The notes: generated from the letters alone by a model not told the origin. A stretch of DNA of 64,000 nucleotides from Enterococcus_D entomosocium (GCF_030441895.1 NZ_JARJAS010000011.1); one strand, 5' to 3'. Positions 36,248 to 46,005 are shown, counted from the first letter of the stretch. Translations and numbers: made by a program.

Positions 36248-37013
36248 GGTTGCCCTCCTGTAAAGTGAATAGTCCATAGGAACGGATCAAATAATCAATC
36301 AAGCAGCTCAGTCCAATCAAAGACTGGCTAGGGATTTTCTTGCGACCGATTTGAAAAAAATCGCAATAATAGGTCAGGTGAAACGTTGAATGGCGAGCAA
36401 AATAATTATCTCCTGGCGCACTCAATGTCAAAACGGGAATCTGACGAATCGCAAAAGTCGTCAGATTCTCTTTGACGTTTTCTGTTTCGCCGCTGAGTGA
36501 GGCGATGATCACACAATCTTCGGCAGTGATCATCGGCATGACCATATCAAATTCCGTTTTGTTCGGCAATACGATCACTCGTTTTTCCATAGAAAGCATC
36601 ATTTTGGAAAACTCCTCCAGTGCTTTCTTTTGGGAAAACCCAGTTGGGTAGCAGTAGATGGTTTTGCTGCGGTCAAACAAGCGGTTGAGGGCAGCTAAGT
36701 CTACTGTTTTTACATAGTTTAGGGTGGCGAAAATATCCTCTTGTTGCTTTTCAAAAATCGTTTTTTGCTGCGAAATCGTTGTTGCCTGTTCTTGCTGATG
36801 CCGTAGAAAATATTTGAACTCGGAATAGCCAGAAAAACCAAGTTTTTTCGTCAACCGTAAAATAGAAGACTTTGAGACGTGAACCTGCTCGGATAGCTCG
36901 ACGATCCCCATAGATAGAACGGTATCGCCGTGGGAAAGAATATAGTTCAGAATGCCACGATCAAGTTCACTTAACTCTGCTTGGTGCTGTTGAATCAAAT
37001 ACTGTAATTTCAC
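36240..37013 (-). CDS. MurR/RpiR family transcriptional regulator
   Basis: The 257-residue regulator has an N-terminal helix-turn-helix (VHVSKSSILRLTKKLGFSGYSEFK, about 48-70) and a C-terminal SIS sugar-phosphate-binding domain (about 105-245). It is placed after the 6-phospho-alpha-glucosidase gene, so the likely effector is a 6-phospho-alpha-glucoside or glucose 6-phosphate. It is probably an activator or repressor of its own operon. Confidence 0.88.
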   Translation of the reverse strand: MKLQYLIQQHQAELSELDRGILNYILSHGDTVLSMGIVELSEQVHVSKSSILRLTKKLGFSGYSEFKYFLRHQQEQATTISQQKTIFEKQQEDIFATLNYVKTVDLAALNRLFDRSKTIYCYPTGFSQKKALEEFSKMMLSMEKRVIVLPNKTEFDMVMPMITAEDCVIIASLSGETENVKENLTTFAIRQIPVLTLSAPGDNYFARHSTFHLTYYCDFFQIGRKKIPSQSLIGLSCLIDYLIRSYGLFTLQEGNHD

Positions 37014-37076
37014 AAAAACCCCTCCTTATTGATTAAGTATAGCTGAAAAGCCAGGAGGGGAGGCGAAGAACGCTGG

Positions 37077-38408
37077 CTAGTGTAATTCTGGCCAAAAGGC
37101 TTGATTTGCTTCGATCAATTCATCGAGTAATTCTTTGGCTACACGGGCATTTGGGACCACTTTTGAAAGAATCAGTGCTTGCCACAGCTTCTGGTAAGAA
37201 CCCTCTGCCCAAGCTTCCACGACTAATTTTTCTACGGCGACTTGTTGTTCCATCAATCCTTTTTGGAAGCGAGGGATCTTGCCTTGTGTGATTGGTTCTG
37301 CCCCGTTACTGCCGACGATACAAGGCACTTCCACCATTGCCTGTTCATCAAAGTTGACGATCGCTCCTTCGTTAGGCACGATCAACAGCATTCGTTCTTG
37401 CGTGTTATAAGCAATCGCTCGTGCAAGGTCAACAATGTAGCTGGCGTGTTCATCCACTTCAAGCGTGGTGTCAGTCGCTGTCTGGTTTTCTACGATGCGT
37501 TGGCATTCACCAAAGACGTGTTTTTCGCGGCCAGCCATGACTTCATTTGCCCGTGTAAAAGATGGGTTGGTGTGCGCCACTTCATCTTGAGGGAAAAAGT
37601 AATACTTCAAGTAGGTATTTGGCAAAGTGGATGGATCAACCTCGTACACTTCTTTTGCTTTGGCAAAGGTGTGCATCCAGCTGGCATCAGCATGTTGGCT
37701 CGCTTCGATTTCTTCTGGCAATGAATAGCCGTATTTTGCTACATGCGCTTGGATCTGCGGCAGCAAGTCATTGCCAGCTTTGTCTCGTATATCTGTCCAC
37801 CAGCCAAAGTGATTCAAGCCATAATAGCGAACGACCAATTCTTTGCGAGAAGCTAAACCGATCGCTTGCGCCATCCGTTCTTCGATTCCCACTGGCATAT
37901 CACAAATATTAATGATCTTAGCATCAGGGCGCAATTTACGAGTCGCTTCTGCGACGATCGCTGCAGGATTGGAATAATTCAACATCCACGCATCAGGGGA
38001 ATATTTTTCCATATAATCGACTAACTCCAATACACCGCCGATAGAACGCATCCCATAAGCGATCCCGCCAGGACCACAAGTTTCTTGGCCGACCACACCA
38101 TATTTCAAAGGGATTTTTTCATCCTTTTCGCGCATCGCATACAAGCCAACTCGGATATGCGCCATCACAAAATCGACATCCTGAAACGCGGTTTCGGGAT
38201 CAGTGGTTGCTAAAAAGCTGATTTCGGGTGCGCGTTCTTTCAATAAAATCTCGCAAGCTTGTGCCACTTTTTCTTGTCGTTCTTCCAAATTGTCGTAAAA
38301 CTTGATTTGGCGAATCGGGAAACGATCCAAGTGTTCTAAAAGCATCAAGACGATTCCAGGGGTAAAGGTACTGCCGCCTCCAGCGATCACGATTGAAAAT
38401 TTTTTCAT
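37077..38408 (-). CDS. 6-phospho-alpha-glucosidase, glycoside hydrolase family 4
   Basis: This 443-residue NAD- and Mn-dependent enzyme of GlvA/MalA type has the dinucleotide loop IVIAGGGSTFTPG, metal ligands Cys169 and His200 (YYGLNHFGWW), and the CDMP motif that marks alpha- rather than beta-specific members. It hydrolyses maltose 6'-phosphate and relatives to glucose and glucose 6-phosphate. It lies 13 bases downstream of the PTS IICB gene. Confidence 0.93.
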   Translation of the reverse strand: MKKFSIVIAGGGSTFTPGIVLMLLEHLDRFPIRQIKFYDNLEERQEKVAQACEILLKERAPEISFLATTDPETAFQDVDFVMAHIRVGLYAMREKDEKIPLKYGVVGQETCGPGGIAYGMRSIGGVLELVDYMEKYSPDAWMLNYSNPAAIVAEATRKLRPDAKIINICDMPVGIEERMAQAIGLASRKELVVRYYGLNHFGWWTDIRDKAGNDLLPQIQAHVAKYGYSLPEEIEASQHADASWMHTFAKAKEVYEVDPSTLPNTYLKYYFFPQDEVAHTNPSFTRANEVMAGREKHVFGECQRIVENQTATDTTLEVDEHASYIVDLARAIAYNTQERMLLIVPNEGAIVNFDEQAMVEVPCIVGSNGAEPITQGKIPRFQKGLMEQQVAVEKLVVEAWAEGSYQKLWQALILSKVVPNARVAKELLDELIEANQAFWPELH

Positions 38409-38421
38409 TTTTGTTTCCTCC

Positions 38422-40014
38422 TTAGTCTGATACAGCTAATAATTTTTCGAATTGTTCTCTCACTTGTGGCACATCCAGGCCAACGATCACTTGGAAGGCG
38501 TTGCCGTTGCGAACGACGCCATGGGCACCAGCGCCTTTAAAGATGTCATCTGGCAGCACTTGGTCTTGATCTTTGACGGTGATTCTTAGGCGAGTGGCAC
38601 AATTAGTGACTTTATCGATATTGTCGCGACCGCCAAACCCTTCTAAGTAGACTGCGGCTTGTTCGGTGTAGCGATTGGCACCGGCAATCACTGGAGTTCC
38701 AGTGTTGGCTTGTTTTTCTTTGTAATCTTTTTTGGTGTATAGTTTGACTTCGCTATTGTTTTCTTCCCGTCCTGGTGTGGCTAACTTAAATTTGAGGATC
38801 AAGAAGCGGAAAACAAGGAAATAAAGCGCAGTAAAGGCTAACCCAATCACCAACTGCGTGAAGATCATACTGCGATGATTTTGAAATAGCGGAATCCAGA
38901 CCTTCGCTAACAGATCGATCAAGCCGCCCCCCATATCTCCAACGACCCCGAAGGCAAACATCGTTGCCGCCATGGTCGCTGCTAAAACAGCGTGCACCGC
39001 AAAGAGGGGTGGTGAGATAAAGAGGAAGGTGAATTCCAATGGCTCAGTGATACCAGCTAAAACGGCAGTTAAAGTGGCAGGGATCAAAATCGCTAATACT
39101 TTCTTTTTATTCTCAGGCTTGGCTGTGAAATAAAAAGCAGCAGCGATCCCCGGTGCAGCAAAGATCTTAGAATTGCCATGTAAAGCAAAGCCCCCTTCAG
39201 GGAAAAGCTCTTTCAATGGTCTGGTGGATTGGGCAAATTCTTGTAAATGTGCCATCCAGTATTTGGAGATTCCTTCTTCGACGACAGCAGGACCAAAAAC
39301 AAAGGGGGTATACACGAAATGATGGAGACCTGTGGGGATCAATATTCGCTCTAAGAAAGTATAGAGCCAGACCCCAAAGACCCCAGCACTTGCTAGAAAC
39401 CCTTGCATGGACCCAATGCCAGCTTGGACTTTCGGCCAAATCAATGCAATCAAGAAAGCGACTGGCAACATCAAAAAGAATCCAAGGATCACGACAAAGG
39501 AAGAGCCTTGGAAGATTCCGAGAAAATCAGGCAGCTTCGTATCGAAAAACTTGTTGTGAAGATAGACGACGATCGCCGAAATAAAAATTGCTCCGATAAT
39601 ACCAGTATCTAATGTTTTGATGCCGGCGATCATTTTCAAGCCACTCTCACCGCCGGGATCAGCTGCAAAGTTGACACCGAAGAAGTGACCAAAGTACTCG
39701 ATCATGCCAGAAATAAAATAATTACAAGTAATATAGACGACAAAGGCTTCCATTGCCGCTCGCGCATTGGCTTTTTTTGCGAGACCGATCGGTAATCCAA
39801 TAACAAATAGTAATTCCATTTGGTTGAAGACCGTCCATGCACCGTTTTCAATGATCGTCCAAATGTTGAACCAAGTAGAGCCTTCAGTGGCGATGCTCCC
39901 CACAAGCATCGGATTTTTAAAGATAATACACAGCGCGACCATGATCCCCGAAAATGAAAACAAGAGGACCGGGGTAAACATCGCACCGCCAAACCGCTGA
40001 ACTTTTTCCATCAT
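38422..40014 (-). CDS. PTS alpha-glucoside EIICB
   Basis: The 530-residue permease has a IIC membrane domain (about 1-415) and a IIB domain with phospho-Cys472 in VTNCATRLRIT. There is no IIA domain, unlike MalT next door, so an outside IIA must phosphorylate it. First ATG 40014 with GGAG about 13 bases upstream; ATG 40011 is equally possible. It is the first gene of an operon with the GH4 enzyme and RpiR regulator. Confidence 0.92.
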   Translation of the reverse strand: MMEKVQRFGGAMFTPVLLFSFSGIMVALCIIFKNPMLVGSIATEGSTWFNIWTIIENGAWTVFNQMELLFVIGLPIGLAKKANARAAMEAFVVYITCNYFISGMIEYFGHFFGVNFAADPGGESGLKMIAGIKTLDTGIIGAIFISAIVVYLHNKFFDTKLPDFLGIFQGSSFVVILGFFLMLPVAFLIALIWPKVQAGIGSMQGFLASAGVFGVWLYTFLERILIPTGLHHFVYTPFVFGPAVVEEGISKYWMAHLQEFAQSTRPLKELFPEGGFALHGNSKIFAAPGIAAAFYFTAKPENKKKVLAILIPATLTAVLAGITEPLEFTFLFISPPLFAVHAVLAATMAATMFAFGVVGDMGGGLIDLLAKVWIPLFQNHRSMIFTQLVIGLAFTALYFLVFRFLILKFKLATPGREENNSEVKLYTKKDYKEKQANTGTPVIAGANRYTEQAAVYLEGFGGRDNIDKVTNCATRLRITVKDQDQVLPDDIFKGAGAHGVVRNGNAFQVIVGLDVPQVREQFEKLLAVSD

Positions 40015-40053
40015 AATTTCTTAACATCTCCTTTCAATTTTTACTACAATCTC

Positions 40054-40082
40054 AGTATAGAAAAGAAAGATAGCGGTTACAA
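40054..40082 (-). promoter_or_regulatory. Promoter of the alpha-glucoside PTS operon
   Basis: On the minus strand TTGTAA, exactly 17 bases, TATACT, about 40 bases before the start codon. Confidence 0.82.
40068..40081 (-). promoter_or_regulatory. CcpA cre site over the -35
   Basis: On the minus strand TGTAACCGCTATCT matches the cre consensus TGWAANCGNTNWCA at every fixed position but the last. It covers most of the -35 and the start of the spacer, a repressing position. Confidence 0.75.
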
Positions 40083-40153
40083 TAAAGTGAGGCGGCATAG
40101 GAACGTAGAAGCAAACAAAGAGAAAAGGTAGCAACTGCGGGGAAATTTCCCAT

Positions 40154-40185
40154 AAAAAAACAAACCTGCGAAAAACAGGTTTGTT
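40154..40185 (-). terminator. Terminator of murT-gatD
   Basis: AACAAACCTG pairs with CAGGTTTGTT, with a T7 tail on the minus strand. Confidence 0.88.
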
Positions 40186-40201
40186 TGCTAAGTACGTGTA
40201 T

Positions 40202-40873
40202 TTAAATTTCGACGTTGCCATAACGATTGGCAAGGGCGGTGCGGATCAAGCGCTCTGCCAAATGCTCATTTCTTGCGAGAAGCGGTCCGTGGAAGTAAGA
40301 GCCGAACACATTGCGGTAAACCACACCTTCGGTTTGGTCTTCGCCATTGTTTCCTTGTCCTTGGATGACTTTCCCCAATGGTTTTTCCCCTTTACCTAAG
40401 AAAGTACGGCCATTATGGTTTTCAAAGCCATAATAGGTCTCATCGAATTCTTCATTGTGGATCACGATGTCACCGATGAACCGGTTGTTTTCTTGGCTTA
40501 AGGTGTAATGATCCAAGGCACCGATCCCCTTGATTTTCTCGCCGTTGGCACCGATGTAGTAATGACCCAGCAATTGATAGCCGCCGCAAATTGCCAGCAT
40601 CACGCCATCATTTTCGATATAGCTGGTCAGGGCTTCTTTTTTTGATTGGATATCTTGTGAAACGATCACTTGTTCAAAATCTTGTCCGCCACCGAAGAAG
40701 ACGAGATCATATTTTTCAGGATCGAAGGGCTCGTGAATGCTGACGACTTCTGCGTTGAAGGTCACGCCTAGTTTTTCGGCCACGTAGCGCAACATCAAGA
40801 GATTGCCGTTGTCGCCGTAAGTATTCAAAAGATTTCCATACAAGTGGGCAACATTCAGTTGATACTTAGTCAC
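40202..40873 (-). CDS. gatD: Lipid II isoglutaminyl synthase, glutaminase subunit GatD
   Basis: The 223-residue class I amidotransferase has nucleophile Cys96 in LAICGGYQ and catalytic His195 in GSYFHGPLL. It supplies ammonia to MurT for amidating the second-position glutamate of lipid II. It starts at GTG 40873, preceded by AAAGGAGG, and overlaps murT by 8 bases, reflecting the tight complex. Confidence 0.94.
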   Translation of the reverse strand: MTKYQLNVAHLYGNLLNTYGDNGNLLMLRYVAEKLGVTFNAEVVSIHEPFDPEKYDLVFFGGGQDFEQVIVSQDIQSKKEALTSYIENDGVMLAICGGYQLLGHYYIGANGEKIKGIGALDHYTLSQENNRFIGDIVIHNEEFDETYYGFENHNGRTFLGKGEKPLGKVIQGQGNNGEDQTEGVVYRNVFGSYFHGPLLARNEHLAERLIRTALANRYGNVEI

Positions 40874-42215
40874 GACTCATTCCTCCTTTGATATAGCCTT
40901 TTTCCGCAAGCTTTTTGCGTAGCTGCAGGACTGCAGTGTAAGTCGCTAAAATATAGACTTTTTCTGTTGGTAAGTCTGCAATTTGCTTGATGACGTCATC
41001 AAGTTCAGGGGTTTCAATGATTTTCTCTTCAGGGATCCCCGCAACTTTTAACCGCAACGCCATATCTTTGTGACGATCACCACCAGCGATCACTTGAGGA
41101 ATCCCCATATCGGCAAACGCTTCATGGTCGCCATCCCAAATCCAGCTGACGTCGATCCCATCTGCGTAGTTGGCATTCAACAAGCTGACTAGTGAGAAAG
41201 GATAGGGCGACAGGCCGATCATATCGATGACTTGGTTCAAACCAACAGGGTTTTTAACTAAAACTAACGTACATTCTTTGTCCCCGATGCGGATCGCTTC
41301 TTGGCGGCCAAAGACTTTTTCGTCATAGGCCAAACCAGATTTGATTTTTGCAGGTGCTACGCCATAATATTCCGCAACCGCAGTTGCCGCCAGCGCATTG
41401 TAGACATTGTACATCCCACCAACTTCGATGCGATAGTCATTGCCATCGATCACAAAATCAGCAGAGGTGTTGTCCATTGCAGTCATTTCCGTCAGTTTAT
41501 AATCCAATTCTGGTCGATGGAAGCCGCAATTTGGGCAGTAGTATTTCCCAAGATTGGCATAGGTGATCATTCTATAATGCAAAATGTGATGACACTCAGG
41601 ACACAACACGCCATCCGTATTGTAATGGGCCATCTGCTCTTCATCTGGCAAATGATCAAATCCATAGTATTTCCGCGGATTGACAGTTGCCACCGAATTG
41701 AACAGTGGCGAATCCCCATTGCAGAGGATCGTTGCTTCCGGTGAGTTTGCGGCACCTTCAACGATCATTTTATAGGTCGTATAGATCTCGCCATAACGGT
41801 CCATTTGATCGCGGAAAATATTGGTGAAAACGAACAATTCCGGTTTGATGTACTTCGTTACTTTGCTGAGACTGGCTTCATCGATTTCTAAAACCGCAAA
41901 TTTTTTGCCTTTTTTAGGGCGTGCCGATAGAAAGGTTGAAACGATCCCTTGGACCATATTGGCACCGGTGGGGTTCGTTAATACTTCATCAAATTCTTGG
42001 CGCAAAATATTGACAGTCAAGGCAGTCGTCAATGTTTTGCCGTTGGTGCCTGTAATCACGACGACTTGGTAATCTTTCGCCAAATGATCTAATATATGTG
42101 GATCAACTTTTAATGCTAATTTACCAGGCAGGCTTGAGCCACCTTTGAAAAAGTTCTTTAATACCCATTGAGAGGTCTTACCGACTGAAACAGCCAGATG
42201 ACTTCGTATTCCCAT
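40866..42215 (-). CDS. murT: Lipid II isoglutaminyl synthase, Mur-ligase subunit MurT
   Basis: The 449-residue protein has the Mur ligase ATP loop VITGTNGKTLTT, a four-Cys zinc ribbon (CPEC...CPNC) inserted in the middle domain as in known MurT, and a C-terminal DUF1727 domain. It starts at ATG 42215 with GGAGGG 7 bases upstream; the frame is open to 42230. With GatD it forms D-isoglutamine in peptidoglycan stem peptides. Confidence 0.95.
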   Translation of the reverse strand: MGIRSHLAVSVGKTSQWVLKNFFKGGSSLPGKLALKVDPHILDHLAKDYQVVVITGTNGKTLTTALTVNILRQEFDEVLTNPTGANMVQGIVSTFLSARPKKGKKFAVLEIDEASLSKVTKYIKPELFVFTNIFRDQMDRYGEIYTTYKMIVEGAANSPEATILCNGDSPLFNSVATVNPRKYYGFDHLPDEEQMAHYNTDGVLCPECHHILHYRMITYANLGKYYCPNCGFHRPELDYKLTEMTAMDNTSADFVIDGNDYRIEVGGMYNVYNALAATAVAEYYGVAPAKIKSGLAYDEKVFGRQEAIRIGDKECTLVLVKNPVGLNQVIDMIGLSPYPFSLVSLLNANYADGIDVSWIWDGDHEAFADMGIPQVIAGGDRHKDMALRLKVAGIPEEKIIETPELDDVIKQIADLPTEKVYILATYTAVLQLRKKLAEKGYIKGGMSRD

Positions 42216-42378
42216 AATGTAACCCTCCATTAGAGCGAATGCTTTCGTTGTGCAAATTCAATTTATCATACCATATACCAAGAAAAAGGTTAAATTGCTT
42301 TTGCGATTCTTTAAATTTCTACAAAGACCATTCTGATAAATGGCTCTTTTACTTGCGATGATCAAAGGCTTGAAAAGC

Positions 42379-42413
42379 AAAACAGCAAACCTTCTGCCAG
42401 GTTTGCTGTTTTA
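42379..42413 (-). terminator. Terminator of ktrB
   Basis: AAACAGCAAACCT pairs with AGGTTTGCTGTTT; it overlaps the stop codon of the ktrB gene. T-rich on the leftward exit. Confidence 0.85.
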
Positions 42414-43817
42414 ACCGATAATGATTTTTTCCGTTGGGTACTCGTAGCCTAAGTCACGTGTTTCTTTTGGTACGAATAACATCAAGGTGTACAGCATACC
42501 GACACGGCCGATAAACATCAAAAGAGCAATCACGAGTTTGCCGATGGTTGATAAATCGCCCGTGATTCCTAAAGAAAGCCCTGTGGTTCCAAAGGCCGAG
42601 GAAACTTCAACAATGATGGCGATCAAAGGGATATCCTCGATGGCGGTCAAGAATAAGACACAAAAGAAGCACATGCCCATCGAAAGCATGAAGACCACCA
42701 CTGATTTACGGACGTCATCTTGATCGATCCGGCGACCGAAGATATTGATATTGTCCTCACTTTTCAAGAAGGCATAGAGGTACAGCCCAATGATGGCAAT
42801 GGTCGTCGTCCGAATCCCCCCACCAACAGAGCTGGGACTACAACCAATAAACATCAGCAAGGAGAAAACGATCAACGTCGTGGTTTGGAAGTTGCCTAAG
42901 TCATGGATCTGCAGGCCAGCATTCCGCGTTGTCATGGAATAAAACATGCTGTTCATCCACATACCACTAAAGCTGTAATCTTTGAATAAATAATCTTTCT
43001 CAAGGAAAAAGATCGCTAATGTACCGCCGACAAAGAGGATCACGAAAGCCAAAACAGCAATTTTTGTGAATAAAGAAAAGCGAAACGGCAAGCGGCGGCG
43101 TTGTTTTTTCATTTTAAAAAGGACCCATTCCCGAAAGTCCATGATCACTGGAAATCCGATCCCCCCGATAAAAATCAAAATCATGATACACGTCAGGAAG
43201 AAATAATCATGGGAAAACGGCAAGATGGAATTGCCCGTCACATCAAACCCTGAGTTGGTCACAGCAGAGATCGCTTGATAAAACCCATAAAAGATCGCGT
43301 CACGCCAATTGTCATAATACCCGTAAAGATGAAAATAAACAGCGAAGATCGTACCTGCTACCAACTGACAAACTAAAATGATGGTAAACGTCGTTCGAAT
43401 CATCCGAACGATCCCGCTAAGCTTTGGCTGGTTCATATCTGTCATGATCAATTGGCGCTGCTTTAAACTGATTTTGCGCCGTGAAACGATCGCAAAAAAG
43501 GTCGAGATCATCATGATCCCTAAACCACCAACTTGAAAGAGGACTTCCAATAAAATGACCCCGCGGTCGTTAAATACGTCATTGATCGGGAAGGTAGTCA
43601 ACCCTGTGACACTGACCGTGCTGACCGCCATAAAGAACAGATCGATAAACGCGACATGAGAGCCCGGTTCCCGAAAGAAGGGAAGTGAAAAAAGCCCCAA
43701 AGAGACCACCGTCATCACGATATAATAAAAAACAATCACTTGGATTGAAGATACATTCTGGGAAATAAACGTCTTGCTCCTGCGCTGCGTCAAGCGAGCA
43801 AAGCGGGTAAAGTTCAT
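42411..43817 (-). CDS. ktrB: Ktr-type potassium uptake channel subunit
   Basis: The 468-residue membrane protein is built of four helix-loop-helix units. The selectivity-filter glycines are seen in SVTGLTTF, AVTNSGFD, TTRNAGLQ and FGTTGLSL. The length fits KtrB rather than TrkH. No KtrA regulatory subunit gene adjoins it, as is common in Firmicutes. GAGGGG lies upstream of the ATG; a TATACT -10 is at 43850-43855 on the minus strand. Confidence 0.92.
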   Translation of the reverse strand: MNFTRFARLTQRRSKTFISQNVSSIQVIVFYYIVMTVVSLGLFSLPFFREPGSHVAFIDLFFMAVSTVSVTGLTTFPINDVFNDRGVILLEVLFQVGGLGIMMISTFFAIVSRRKISLKQRQLIMTDMNQPKLSGIVRMIRTTFTIILVCQLVAGTIFAVYFHLYGYYDNWRDAIFYGFYQAISAVTNSGFDVTGNSILPFSHDYFFLTCIMILIFIGGIGFPVIMDFREWVLFKMKKQRRRLPFRFSLFTKIAVLAFVILFVGGTLAIFFLEKDYLFKDYSFSGMWMNSMFYSMTTRNAGLQIHDLGNFQTTTLIVFSLLMFIGCSPSSVGGGIRTTTIAIIGLYLYAFLKSEDNINIFGRRIDQDDVRKSVVVFMLSMGMCFFCVLFLTAIEDIPLIAIIVEVSSAFGTTGLSLGITGDLSTIGKLVIALLMFIGRVGMLYTLMLFVPKETRDLGYEYPTEKIIIG

Positions 43818-44208
43818 AACAAAAACCCCTCACTAATTAAACTATCCCCAGTATACCAAAGAACCAAGTAGATTTGAAAGAAAGCAGGATAGAATTTATG
43901 TGGGGCAGAAATTGCGCAAGGAAACGTTTCTGGAGTGATTCTTTTCATTCGGGCAAAGGAGCCGCCAATCAATCCTTGTGTTTGGCAGCGATGGTCTGCC
44001 TTTGAATGATCTTCAATCATTGTAAGGATTTTTGAAAAGGTAGGCACGATTGAATGGTGTAAAGCAGTAGTCTCTTTTTTGAGAGGCACTATCCCTTCAA
44101 TCGATTTTTTAGCAAGAAAAAGGATGCGGAAGTTGTATATACATGTTAAAATAATAATGTGAGAAAAACGCTTTCTTTAATAAAGAAAGCCAGAATGGAG
44201 AGAAGTAG
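43818..44208. other. 391-base intergenic region between ktrB and a HAD gene
   Basis: It holds a minus-strand TATACT (43850-43855) for ktrB and, near the right end, a perfect palindrome (44170-44190). No convincing open reading frame with a ribosome site and no known riboswitch pattern was seen in the middle. Confidence 0.6.
44170..44190. promoter_or_regulatory. Perfect palindrome upstream of the HAD gene
   Basis: Arms GCTTTCTTTA/TAAAGAAAGC (10 bp) are separated by a single A, 18 bases before the start codon and just before the ribosome site. No T tract follows, so it is more likely an operator or 5' hairpin than a terminator. Confidence 0.55.
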
Positions 44209-45027
44209 ATGAATGCCAACCCTTATGATATCAAGTTAGTAGCTGTCGATATGGATGGAACCTTTATGCGCACGGATTATACGTATGATGTTCCCCGCTT
44301 CAAGGCCATGTTGGCCCGCATGAAAGCAGTCGGCTGTCAGTTTGTCGTTGCCAGCGGCAATCAGTATTACCAGTTGCGGGCTCAATTTCCCGGCTATGAT
44401 CACGAGCTGAGTTTTGTTGCAGAAAACGGAGCACTTGTCAAAGACAAAGAAACAGTGCTTTTTGCAGCGGACATTCCCCGAGAAACGGTTTTCGCAACCT
44501 TAGATTTATGTAAAAAATACCCCGAAGTTAAAAATGTAATGTGTGGGCTCAATAGTGCTTATTGTGAACGGGGAACGGTCAGTGATGCTTTTTTTGAATT
44601 AACAAATAAGTATTACCACAAATTGCAATGGGTCGATGACTTTGCCCAAGTAGAGGACACGATCCTGAAATTTGCCCCAACCGTTCCTGTCGAAAAAACG
44701 GCCTATTATTCGGAACTATTTCAAAAAGAACTAGCTGGTTTGCTAGTGCCAACAGGCAGTGGGCATGGTTCCGTGGATCTGATCGTGCCTAACTGCCACA
44801 AAGCATCAGGATTGGCACGCTTGGTAGAGCGATGGGGGATCACTCCTGAGCAATGTGTCGCTTTTGGCGATGGCGGCAATGATTTGGAAATGTTAGCCTA
44901 TTGCCAGAGAGGCTATGCGATGGACAATGCGCCAGAAAACGTCAAAGCCGTTGCCACCGCCGTCTGTCCCTCAAATGATGAGGATGGAGTATTAGTCACA
45001 TTGGATCAGCTGTTCCCGATGGTCTAG
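44209..45027 (+). CDS. HAD-superfamily hydrolase, Cof type (first)
   Basis: The 272-residue phosphatase has nucleophile motif AVDMDGTFM, motif II VASGNQ, and the late metal motif FGDGGNDLEML. The large C2 cap domain between them marks the Cof/YidA-type sugar-phosphate or flavin-phosphate phosphatases. GGAGAGAAG precedes the ATG. A second member of the family follows 183 bases on. Confidence 0.9.
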   Translation: MNANPYDIKLVAVDMDGTFMRTDYTYDVPRFKAMLARMKAVGCQFVVASGNQYYQLRAQFPGYDHELSFVAENGALVKDKETVLFAADIPRETVFATLDLCKKYPEVKNVMCGLNSAYCERGTVSDAFFELTNKYYHKLQWVDDFAQVEDTILKFAPTVPVEKTAYYSELFQKELAGLLVPTGSGHGSVDLIVPNCHKASGLARLVERWGITPEQCVAFGDGGNDLEMLAYCQRGYAMDNAPENVKAVATAVCPSNDEDGVLVTLDQLFPMV

Positions 45028-45210
45028 GCGTTCTTTAAGATTCTTAAAAATAGGTAAGTATTCCGATCAATTTTCACGATTTCAGAAGAAAACGCTGGCA
45101 ATTTATGAGAAGATAAAAGAAATAAAAGATAACAGCGACGATCCGCACGGAACAATAGAGAGAAAAGCGCATCAATTTTTTTGAAAATCGAGACGGAAAT
45201 GGGGAAGATC

Positions 45211-46005
45211 ATGAAGAACGTGAAAATTATTTTTTTTGATGTTGATGGCACACTGATCGACATGAGCAAAAAGCAAATCTCTAAAAGAATGTTAGCCACA
45301 TTAAAAGCCTTGAAGAAGCAAGGGATCCTGTTGTGCATTGCGACTGGCAGAAGTCCCATCGCGTTGCCGCAATTTGAAGGCGTGACCTTCGATGCGTTTT
45401 TGACCTTTAACGGATCGTATTGTTTTAATCAAGCCGAGGGGATCCACCAAAACCCCATTCCTAAAAAAGATGTTCAGCAAATCATAGAAAATGCGACGGC
45501 GCTCAAGCGTCCAGTAGCAATCGCAACGAAGGATCGTACCGTTGCCAATGGCAAAGATGCTGATTTAGTTGAGTATTTTTCCTTTGCTCATCAAGAAGTG
45601 ATCGTGGCAGAAGATTTTGAAGAGTTGATCCAACAGCAAGACATTTTCCAAGTGATGTTAGGTTCAGGGAAAGAAGACTACGCCAAAGTGATGGCAAATA
45701 CTACAGAGGCGAAAATCACCGCCTGGTGGGATCGGGCAGTCGATATTATTCCAGCCAGCAGCGGGAAAGGAAGCGGCATTGCCAAAATGCTGGCTTACTA
45801 TGGCTTGGATAAATCCGAAGCCATTGCCTTTGGGGATGGCAACAATGACATTGAGATGCTGGAGGCAGTTGGTTGGGGTCTAGCAATGGCCAATGCTTCG
45901 GATGAGTTAAAAGCGATCGCTGACGAAGTGATTGGTCACGTAGCCGAGGAAGGTATTTATCAATACTGCTTAGAAAACGGGTTGCTGGGTGAAGCCGTGC
46001 AGTGA
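45211..46005 (+). CDS. HAD-superfamily hydrolase, Cof type (second)
   Basis: The 264-residue phosphatase has FFDVDGTLIDM, IATGRSP and FGDGNNDIEML motifs and a C2-type cap. ATG 45211 with GGGGAAG upstream is chosen; the frame extends to TTG 45181. It is not a recent duplicate of the preceding HAD gene, since the two are clearly different outside the motifs. Substrate unknown. Confidence 0.9.
   Translation: MKNVKIIFFDVDGTLIDMSKKQISKRMLATLKALKKQGILLCIATGRSPIALPQFEGVTFDAFLTFNGSYCFNQAEGIHQNPIPKKDVQQIIENATALKRPVAIATKDRTVANGKDADLVEYFSFAHQEVIVAEDFEELIQQQDIFQVMLGSGKEDYAKVMANTTEAKITAWWDRAVDIIPASSGKGSGIAKMLAYYGLDKSEAIAFGDGNNDIEMLEAVGWGLAMANASDELKAIADEVIGHVAEEGIYQYCLENGLLGEAVQ

Noticed and set aside
43814..44089. 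91-codon minus-strand frame upstream of ktrB
   Set aside because: It overlaps the ktrB start and promoter, has no ribosome site and no recognisable domain.
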